Of a DNA stretch of 64,000 nt, positions 58,262 to 64,000 are shown in pieces. The notes beneath the pieces were generated by a model. That model ran no database searches and was not told the DNA's origin. It was given only the letters and a program-made list of their open reading frames with translations. The stretch lies in contig NZ_JACHGB010000003.1 in NCBI RefSeq assembly GCF_014202215.1, positions 124,001 to 188,000 on the forward strand. Reading direction: 5' to 3'. Position 1 is the stretch's first letter, and each line of letters begins with the position of its first letter. The translations under genes and the position numbers were made by a program. The DNA is from Quisquiliibacterium transsilvanicum. Lineage in GTDB: Bacteria; Pseudomonadota; Gammaproteobacteria; Burkholderiales; Burkholderiaceae_E.

Positions 58262-59491
58262 ATGAAGACCATCGACCTGATCTACGTGAACGCCGGCGGC
58301 GGCCACCGCGCGAGTGCGACCGCGCTCAAGGCGGCGATCCGGCAGCAGGGTCAGCCGTGGCGCGTGCGCCTGGTCGACCTGTTCGAGGTGCTCGACCCGG
58401 ACAACGCCTTCGGCCGGCTCACCGGCATGCGCCCCGAGGACTTCTACAACAGGCGCCTGGCCCGCGGCTGGACCGCCGGAATGGCGCAGGAACTGAAGCT
58501 GCTGCAGGCCGCGATCCGGCTCGGGCACGCGCCGATCACGCGGCGCCTGAAACAGCACTGGCTCGAGACCGAGCCGGATCTGGTCGTTTCGCTGGTGCCC
58601 AACTTCAACCGCGCGCTATGCGAGAGCCTTGCCTCGACGCTGCCCGGCGTGCCTTTCGTGACGGCGCTCACCGACCTGGCGGACCACCCGCCGAACTTCT
58701 GGATCGAGCGCGGCCAGGACCAGCACTTCATCTGCGGCTCGGCGCGCGCCGTCGAGCAGGCCCTGCGGATGGGCCATCCGCCGGCCCGGGTGCATGCCAC
58801 CTCCGGGATGATTCTGCGGCCGGAGTTCTACGCACCCGCACCCGCCGACCGCCGGGCCGAGCGCCGCATGCTGGGGCTCGACCCCGATCGGCCCACCGGC
58901 CTGGTGCTGTTCGGCGGCCACGGTTCGAAGGCGATGCTCAAGGTCGCCCGGCAACTGCCGGACACCCAGCTGATCCTGGTCTGCGGCCACAACCGGGCGC
59001 TCGCCGCGAAGCTGCAGGCGATGCCGGCAAGGGCCCCGCGACTGGTGCTGGGCTTCACTTCAGCGATCCCCCACTACATGGATCTGGCCGACTTCTTCGT
59101 GGGCAAGCCAGGTCCGGGCAGCATCAGCGAGGCAGTGCAGCGCGGCCTGCCGGTGGTGATCGTGGCCAACGCCTGGACCATGCCCCAGGAGCGCTTCAAC
59201 GCGCAGTGGGTGCGCGAGCACGGCGTGGGCATCGTCCACGACAGCTACCGCACGATCGGCCGCGCGGTCCAGGAAATGGCGGCGCGCATCGACGAGTTTC
59301 GCGCGAACGTCTCGCGGGTCGGAAACCGGGCGGTGTTCGAGGTGCCGGGGGTGCTCGAGACGATCATGCTCGAGGCTGAGCGCGGGGCCCTCGTCGAAGG
59401 GCAGTTCAGCGCCGCCCGCCTCGGGCGGCCTCGGTTCCAGACCGCAGCCTCGACCGAGCGTGCGGGCCGGATGCAAACGCGGTCCGGCTAG
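58262..59491 (+). CDS. MGDG-synthase-like glycosyltransferase (GT28-type)
   Basis: A 409-residue GT-B glycosyltransferase related to monogalactosyl/diacylglycerol synthases and processive diacylglycerol glycosyltransferases. The N-terminal signature NAGGGHRASATALKAAI matches the MGDG synthase start, and the sugar-nucleotide-binding C-domain shows VLFGGHGSKAM, FFVGKPGPGSISEAVQRGLP and NAWTMPQERFNAQWV. It probably transfers sugar to a lipid acceptor at the inner membrane face. The last roughly 40 residues are poorly conserved. Its stop overlaps the converging phasin gene by 4 bases. Confidence 0.8.
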   Translation: MKTIDLIYVNAGGGHRASATALKAAIRQQGQPWRVRLVDLFEVLDPDNAFGRLTGMRPEDFYNRRLARGWTAGMAQELKLLQAAIRLGHAPITRRLKQHWLETEPDLVVSLVPNFNRALCESLASTLPGVPFVTALTDLADHPPNFWIERGQDQHFICGSARAVEQALRMGHPPARVHATSGMILRPEFYAPAPADRRAERRMLGLDPDRPTGLVLFGGHGSKAMLKVARQLPDTQLILVCGHNRALAAKLQAMPARAPRLVLGFTSAIPHYMDLADFFVGKPGPGSISEAVQRGLPVVIVANAWTMPQERFNAQWVREHGVGIVHDSYRTIGRAVQEMAARIDEFRANVSRVGNRAVFEVPGVLETIMLEAERGALVEGQFSAARLGRPRFQTAASTERAGRMQTRSG

Positions 59492-59895
59492 CGCAGCTTC
59501 GTGAGCGCCAGGCGCCTGGCGTTCGCAGTCGCCTCGCGATGCACAGGGTCGATGCCTTCGTGCAGGACGCCCAGCGCGGCGCTTTGCAACTGCGCCGCCG
59601 TGTGCGCCAACGGGCTGGCCCATGCCAGCGGCGACAAGAGCGAGCGCAGGAAACCGGCCGCCAGATCCTGGTTGGCTCTGGCGGCCTGCAGCGCCATCGC
59701 ATTCCAGGATTCGGCGAATGCCGAGAGCTTCTCAGTCCCCATGCGCTGGAACTCCCTGAGGTCGCGCTCCGAGAGAACCGGGCCAGCCGCTGCCATGCGC
59801 ATCATGCGATGGGCCACCACCTGCGGGGCGGCGAACGCGAGCTCGGCGGACTTGACGGCGAGCGAGCTGGCATTGCGACTGCGGCGTGAGGCCAT
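59488..59895 (-). CDS. Phasin-like polyhydroxyalkanoate granule protein
   Basis: A 135-residue helical protein resembling the small phasins of Burkholderiales. It has a basic N-terminus (ASRRSRN), then SLAVKSAELAFAAPQVVAHRMMRMA and long amphipathic helices. No membrane segment or signal peptide. Phasins coat polyhydroxyalkanoate granules; no synthase gene is in the window. Identity rests on the N-terminal block and overall character. Confidence 0.65.
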   Translation of the reverse strand: MASRRSRNASSLAVKSAELAFAAPQVVAHRMMRMAAAGPVLSERDLREFQRMGTEKLSAFAESWNAMALQAARANQDLAAGFLRSLLSPLAWASPLAHTAAQLQSAALGVLHEGIDPVHREATANARRLALTKLR

Positions 59896-60161
59896 TCAAA
59901 GGTATCCGGTGGAGGAATCGGGCATGCCTGATCATGATACGGCGTTGCGCGCAAGCATGCGCCTGCTGACGCACGCCAAGCTCGCGTTGAACGCCGTGTC
60001 CAAGCTGGCCGAGCTCCGCGCAGCTCTTGTGCGGTGTTCCTTGACCCCGGACGCGAGCGGCGCAGACTCGTTCGAGCCGCCCGCGTGGCAGCGGATCTCC
60101 GCCACACCCGGGGGCCGCCCAATGGCTCTGCGGGCGACGGGTCCACCATCAGGAGGTTTCC

Positions 60162-60686
60162 ATGAAGACCCTTCCACAGAAATTCGTCACGGCCGTCTCG
60201 ACGCTCGCATTCGGCACCGCGATGTGCGCCGTGGCGCTGCCGGCCGCCGGGCAGGCGTCCGCGCCCGACAACAAGGCTGCGCTCGCCGGCGTCAAGGAGA
60301 TGAAGATCGCGTTCGACATCACGGACGCCAACCCGGAAGCGCTGCTGCTCAAGCTGGCGGTCATCGACCTCACGCGCAAGCAGCTGATCGCGGAGGGCGT
60401 CACCCCGAGGATCGTGCTCGCATTCCGCGGCGACGCGTCCTATTTCACGCAGACCGACCTCGAGAAGATCAGACCGGCCGACCGCGAGGGCGCAATGAAG
60501 GTGGCCGCGAAGATCAGGGAAATGCGCTCGACCAACGGCTACGAGTCGATGGAGCAATGCTCGGTGCCGCTGCCGGCCCGCAAGATCCGTAACGACGACG
60601 TGATGCCGGAGGTCAAGCTGGTCGGCAACGGCTGGATCTCCCTGGTCGCCTACCAGCAGAGAGGCTATGCGTACATCGTGCCCTGA
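60162..60686 (+). CDS. Exported DsrE/DsrF-like family protein
   Basis: A 174-residue protein with a Sec signal peptide ending near LPAAGQA (about residue 32) and a mature domain with the DsrE-like pattern: KIAFDITDANPEALLLKL, RIVLAFRGDASYF, and VAAKIREMRSTNGYESMEQCSVP with a single cysteine. Secreted DsrE-like proteins are common but not assigned a function. AGGAGG stands 6 bases before the ATG. The IS remnant begins just after the stop codon, so any downstream operon partner has been lost. Confidence 0.72.
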   Translation: MKTLPQKFVTAVSTLAFGTAMCAVALPAAGQASAPDNKAALAGVKEMKIAFDITDANPEALLLKLAVIDLTRKQLIAEGVTPRIVLAFRGDASYFTQTDLEKIRPADREGAMKVAAKIREMRSTNGYESMEQCSVPLPARKIRNDDVMPEVKLVGNGWISLVAYQQRGYAYIVP

Positions 60687-60689
60687 AGT

Positions 60690-60945
60690 GTATTGACCCA
60701 GCGGAACCTGCTCAGGTGAGGCCGCTAAAGCGCAAGCCTCGGCGGGTGTCTTCATGCCCTGCGACTGGTGGGGTCGCCGGTGGTTGTAGAAGCCGATCCA
60801 GTCGCCGATCACACGGCTGGCGTGCGGCAGGGTCTCGAAGCGATGCCGATGCCTGCATTGCTCTTTGAGCGTGCGGATCACCCGCTCGACCATGCCGTTC
60901 TGCTCGGGGCTGTGCGGAGCGATGAACTGAACCGATCCACGAACG
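60690..60945 (-). pseudogene. IS3-family transposase 3' remnant
   Basis: On the minus strand the C-terminal part of an IS3-type DDE integrase domain can be read: SPEQNGMVERVIRTLKEQC, then HASRVIGDWIGFYNHRRPHQ and GMKTPAEACALA. About 80 residues survive; the catalytic core, OrfA and the left end are missing. The reading frame stays open into flanking DNA, so the original stop appears lost. The remnant sits between the DsrE-like gene and the substrate-binding protein gene. Its exact edges are approximate. Confidence 0.82.
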
Positions 60946-60972
60946 GATCGAAGCGTTGCAGCAGGCAGTGGT

Positions 60973-62181
60973 CTATACAGTGAGCAGATCACCGAAGAGC
61001 TGCCAGCTCTTGCCGTCGAAGCGCTGCAATCTCATCGAAGACACCGGCGCATAGTCGGTCGGGCCGGTCTTGACGCGCACGCCCGGCAAGAGCATCGCCG
61101 GCTGGAAATCGAGGTTCAGCGCCTGCCTCATCACGTTGTCACGGGTGAGGTCGTCGCCGCACTGCCTGAGCATCTGCGTGGCGGTCTCGGCGAAGGTGTA
61201 ACCGAGGACGTTCAGCGAGTCGCCCGGATCGCCCGCAGGGTAGTAGCTTCGCATCCACTCCCTCCACTGCTGAAGGCCTGGATCGTTCGCCCATTGAGGA
61301 TCGTTCGGGTCCTTGTAGTAGGTCGCGCCGATAGCGCCAATCGCATTCTCCAGCCCTGCCTGTGCCAGCACCGCCGACACGGAGAGGACGCCAACGGTAA
61401 GGAGATGCAGGGGCTTCCAGTCCATCTGAGGAATGCGCCGCAACGCCTGCGCCGCGAACTTCGGAGTGGTGGCGCTGAAGAAGACATCGGCACCCGAGGA
61501 CTTCAGCGCCAGCAGTTGCGAGTCGATCGTCGGATCCGACAGCTCGTATGACTGCTCGCCGACGATCATGGTGCGTCCGTGATCACCAAGCCCCTGCTTG
61601 AGGCCGCTGAGGTAGTCCTTCCCGAGATCGTCATTCTGGTAGAGCACACCGATGCGTGCCTTCGGATTGACTGAGCGCAGGTAGGTCGCGAAGATCTTCG
61701 CCTCGAGGAAGAAATTCGGCTGGAAACCCATCGTCCACGGGAAGTTGGCGGGATCGGTGAATTTCGCGCCACCCGCGCCCAGGAACAGTTGCGGCACCTT
61801 CTTCGTGTTCAGGTACTTCTGGACCGCGGTGTTGGTGGCCGTGCCGAGCGAGTTGAACATGAAGAGCACCTCTTCCTGCTCGACCAGGCGACGGGTCTGC
61901 TCGACCGTTTTCGGAGGACTGAAACCGTCGTCCAGGCTGAGCATGTTGATCCGGCGTCCGTTCACCCCCCCGGCCGCATTGACCATGGCGAAGTACGCCG
62001 CTGCCGAGCGCCCGAGCGTCCCGTACGCGGAGGCTGGCCCACTGTAGGCCATGGTCTGACCGATGCGAATCTCCGTGTCCGAAGCACCAGGCCCGTAGCG
62101 CTTTTGCGAAATAGCAAGGCTAGGGAACAGGGTGGAAACAGCCAGCAGAGCCGATTGGCCCAGCAACGCGCGACGATTCAT
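60973..62181 (-). CDS. ABC transporter substrate-binding protein, Leu/Ile/Val-binding (LivK-like) family
   Basis: A 402-residue periplasmic binding protein type I. The signal peptide (RRALLGQSALLAVSTLFPSLA) is cleaved near residue 26. The domain begins IRIGQTMAYSGPASAYGTLG, with GGVNGRRINMLSLDDGFSPP and RIGVLYQNDDLGKDYLSGLK. Members of this family bind branched amino acids, amides, aromatic acids or other small molecules; the ligand is unknown. GGAGG lies 5 bases before the ATG. No LivHMGF permease or ATPase genes are nearby, so it is an orphan. Its base composition looks less GC-rich than its neighbours. Confidence 0.87.
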   Translation of the reverse strand: MNRRALLGQSALLAVSTLFPSLAISQKRYGPGASDTEIRIGQTMAYSGPASAYGTLGRSAAAYFAMVNAAGGVNGRRINMLSLDDGFSPPKTVEQTRRLVEQEEVLFMFNSLGTATNTAVQKYLNTKKVPQLFLGAGGAKFTDPANFPWTMGFQPNFFLEAKIFATYLRSVNPKARIGVLYQNDDLGKDYLSGLKQGLGDHGRTMIVGEQSYELSDPTIDSQLLALKSSGADVFFSATTPKFAAQALRRIPQMDWKPLHLLTVGVLSVSAVLAQAGLENAIGAIGATYYKDPNDPQWANDPGLQQWREWMRSYYPAGDPGDSLNVLGYTFAETATQMLRQCGDDLTRDNVMRQALNLDFQPAMLLPGVRVKTGPTDYAPVSSMRLQRFDGKSWQLFGDLLTV

Positions 62182-62428
62182 GGACACCTCCACTTTGCGG
62201 ACGACGACCTGAGGGCACTGCGCAGACCCGCGGACCGCGGCTCTGCACCCATGCTCGTAACTCGCGCGATCATGCACAAGAGCGCATCCGAGGATTCCGG
62301 AATTCTCAGGCTGCGCGAGCCACTGCGTCAGCAGGAGCACAAGTTGCGTCGGCGAGAGGACGCCACGCGCTGCTGGACCGACTGGAGTACCTTCGCCGCT
62401 TCGTGCACGCGACTCGCTGGGAGGAGTG

Positions 62429-63121
62429 ATGTGCAACCGCTACGTCAGTCCCGGCCAGGCCGACATCGAGCGTTTCTTCGAGATCGGCCGGCGCAACCCG
62501 GTCATGCCCTGGCCAGCCGAGCTCTACCCTCGGGCGCCGGGCCCCTTCGTCCGCCTGGACCGTGAAGGCCGGCGCGAGCTCGCCGTCGGACGCTGGGGCC
62601 TCATCCCGCACTTCGCCAAGTCGCCGGACATCCGCTACTCGACGAACAACGCCCGCAGCGAGGAGCTCGCCGAGAAGCCCACCTACCGCACCGCCTGGGC
62701 GCGCGGGCAGCGCTGCATCATCCCGGCCGTCAGCTTCGACGAGCCGAACTGGGAGACCGGCCGCAACGTCTGGTGGCGATTCCGGCGCGCTGATGGCGAG
62801 CCCTGGGGCCTGGCCGGGCTGTGGAACGCGTGGATCGACCGCGCGACAGGCGAAATTCACGAGAGCTACACGATGCTGACCATCAACGCGGACGGGCACC
62901 CGCTGATGGGCCGCATGCACAAGCTAGATCCTGCGCTCCCCCCGGACGCTCAGGACAAGCGCAGCGTGATTCCGATCGAGCGAGCTAACGTCGAAACGTG
63001 GCTGGCGGGATCAACCGAGGATGCGCGGGCGCTGATGCGGGTGCCGGCGGTGGAGATGTTCGAGGCGGGGCCGGTCGCCGCGGCGCCAAGGGGTGGAAAC
63101 GCTTCATCTCCCCTCGGCTAA
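62429..63121 (+). CDS. SRAP domain protein (YedK/HMCES family, abasic-site crosslinker)
   Basis: A 230-residue SOS-response-associated peptidase family protein. It must start at the ATG giving MCNRY, because the cysteine at position 2 is the catalytic nucleophile exposed after methionine removal; GGGAGGAG precedes it. Other features are GRWGLIPHF, the STNNARSEEL block with the conserved Asn, CIIPAVSFDEPNW with a glutamate, and the NADGHPLMGRMHK segment with histidine. These proteins crosslink to abasic sites in single-stranded DNA and protect them. Confidence 0.9.
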   Translation: MCNRYVSPGQADIERFFEIGRRNPVMPWPAELYPRAPGPFVRLDREGRRELAVGRWGLIPHFAKSPDIRYSTNNARSEELAEKPTYRTAWARGQRCIIPAVSFDEPNWETGRNVWWRFRRADGEPWGLAGLWNAWIDRATGEIHESYTMLTINADGHPLMGRMHKLDPALPPDAQDKRSVIPIERANVETWLAGSTEDARALMRVPAVEMFEAGPVAAAPRGGNASSPLG

Positions 63122-63147
63122 AATCTCGTCGCGCGGCTCCGGGAGCC

Positions 63148-64000
63148 TCAGCCAGCGCTGTCCAGCGTGAACCGCCCCTCCCGGAAGAGCTTCAGACAGG
63201 AATCCACGACGCGCGTCTCGTACGCCGTTCCGCGTCCTCGCTCTATCTCCGCCAGCGCTGCATCGACGCCCAGCGCAGGCCGATAGGGCCGGTGCGACGC
63301 CATTGCCTCGATCACGTCGGCCACCAGCATGATGCGCGCCTCGGGAAGAATGTCGTCGCCCCTGAGCCCGCGTGGGTAACCCGAGCCGTCGAACTTCTCG
63401 TGGTGCTGCAGCACGATCTCCGCGATCGGCCACGGAAAGTCGATGCCCTTGAGAATCTCGTAGCCAGCCTGGGGATGCTGCTTCACCAGCGCGTACTCCG
63501 CCTCGGTGAGCCGGCGGGGCATCGTCAGGATCTCGGACGGCACCTGGATCTTTCCCAGGTCGTGAAGGATTCCAGCGAGACGCAGCCCGTGGATCCGATC
63601 CTCGTCGAGGCCCAGGTCCCGGGCGATCGCCACGGCCAGGTCGGCAACCCGGCGCTGGTGCCCGGCGGTGTAGGGATCACGGGCCTCGAGCGTGGCCGCG
63701 ATCGCCTGGATCGACTGCTCGAGGCTCTCCTGCAGTACCTCGGCATGGTGCGCGTAGCGATGCGCGATGCTGTCGCGCTCGGCGCGGACGCGGATGGCGG
63801 CGATGCCGGTGGAAAGGTCGCCGGCGAGTTCCACGAGCAGGTCGACCTCTTCGCCCTGGAAGGCACCCGCCCGGTCCGCGTACACGCCGAGCATGCCGAT
63901 CACCTTTCCCGACACCCACAACGGATGCGCCAGGACCGATCCGTAGCCGCGCTGGATCGCCAGATCGCGCCAGGGCGCGAACTTCGGATCGGTCTTCACG
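63148..64000 (-). CDS. GAF + HD-GYP domain protein, putative c-di-GMP phosphodiesterase (5' end outside window)
   Basis: The visible 283 residues comprise the end of a GAF domain (to about residue 75, VIGMLGVYADRAGAFQGEEV), a helical linker, and an HD-GYP domain. The HD motif is in GILHDLGKIQVP and the GYP motif in HHEKFDGSGYPRGLRGD, so the catalytic set for c-di-GMP hydrolysis is intact. The gene continues upstream beyond the window; a GTG at the very edge is not assumed to be the true start. It ends 26 bases from the converging SRAP gene. Confidence 0.88.
   Translation of the reverse strand, partial: VKTDPKFAPWRDLAIQRGYGSVLAHPLWVSGKVIGMLGVYADRAGAFQGEEVDLLVELAGDLSTGIAAIRVRAERDSIAHRYAHHAEVLQESLEQSIQAIAATLEARDPYTAGHQRRVADLAVAIARDLGLDEDRIHGLRLAGILHDLGKIQVPSEILTMPRRLTEAEYALVKQHPQAGYEILKGIDFPWPIAEIVLQHHEKFDGSGYPRGLRGDDILPEARIMLVADVIEAMASHRPYRPALGVDAALAEIERGRGTAYETRVVDSCLKLFREGRFTLDSAG

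Noticed and set aside
59924-60161. Small plus-strand frame starting MPDHDTALRASM after a GGAGG
   Set aside because: A good Shine-Dalgarno exists, but the frame runs on into the DsrE-like gene in the wrong frame with no conserved features. It might be a decayed gene and cannot be supported.
62182-62428. Possible small gene between the substrate-binding protein and the SRAP gene
   Set aside because: Reading frames in the gap lack family-like sequence and a ribosome-binding site; nothing supported was seen.

Overview
The window is a gene-dense, very GC-rich chromosomal segment (about 70% G+C by eye) that most resembles a free-living denitrifying betaproteobacterium, probably Burkholderiales-like. 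The evidence is the gene order purM / AI-2E permease / hda / HAD / pcnB / folK / deoxynucleoside kinase, a cytochrome cd1 nitrite reductase with a c551-type cytochrome, a MutL carrying the endonuclease motif, and a phasin. About 56 coding genes are supported. Many are coupled by ATGA or GTGA stop/start overlaps. No gap without a gene exceeds 300 bases, and I see no tRNA, rRNA or CRISPR array.

Layout. 1-4340: a truncated acyl-CoA ligase, a DUF364 protein coupled to xerD, a 12-bp repeat array, and an AEC permease. 4374-10470: a complete Mrp-type Na+/H+ antiporter operon with subunits A and B fused. 10472-18615: a denitrification block with a TonB-dependent receptor, nirS behind a perfect FNR/Dnr half-site pair, cytochrome c551, a beta-propeller-like exported protein, a SirB2 protein, two divergent Dnr-like regulators and a DUF2249 protein. 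18670-28793: housekeeping genes (queG, tsaE, amiC, DedA, mutL, a Bcr/CflA exporter, gamma-glutamyltranspeptidase, miaA). 28778-35680: purM-tamA-tamB on the minus strand. 35850-41269: perM-hda-HAD-pcnB-folK-DMT-dNK on the plus strand. 41253-44464: galE, GDP-mannose synthesis, thpR. 44518-47355: a PHO box, phoB-phoR, and convergent phoU. 47526-51285: a split chromate transporter, aroG-type DAHP synthase and an M20 peptidase.

51430-55268 is the most interesting part. On the minus strand a PnuC/PnuT-like vitamin transporter and a NadR-like P-loop kinase are followed, ten bases after the kinase stop codon, by a TPP riboswitch that precedes a TonB-dependent receptor. This looks like a complete outer-membrane-to-cytoplasm vitamin salvage system, most simply for thiamine, with a kinase type normally associated with nicotinamide riboside. 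55319-59895 holds an oxidoreductase, an acyl-CoA ligase, an MGDG-synthase-like glycosyltransferase and a phasin. 60162-62428 is a small accessory stretch with a secreted DsrE-like protein, an IS3-family remnant and an orphan ABC substrate-binding protein. The window ends with a SRAP protein and a truncated HD-GYP phosphodiesterase.

Two genome-wide habits are visible. Short tandem repeats with units of 9-30 bp recur inside linkers and between genes. Several genes without a Shine-Dalgarno have a -10-like hexamer ending 8-9 bases before the start codon, which suggests leaderless transcripts.
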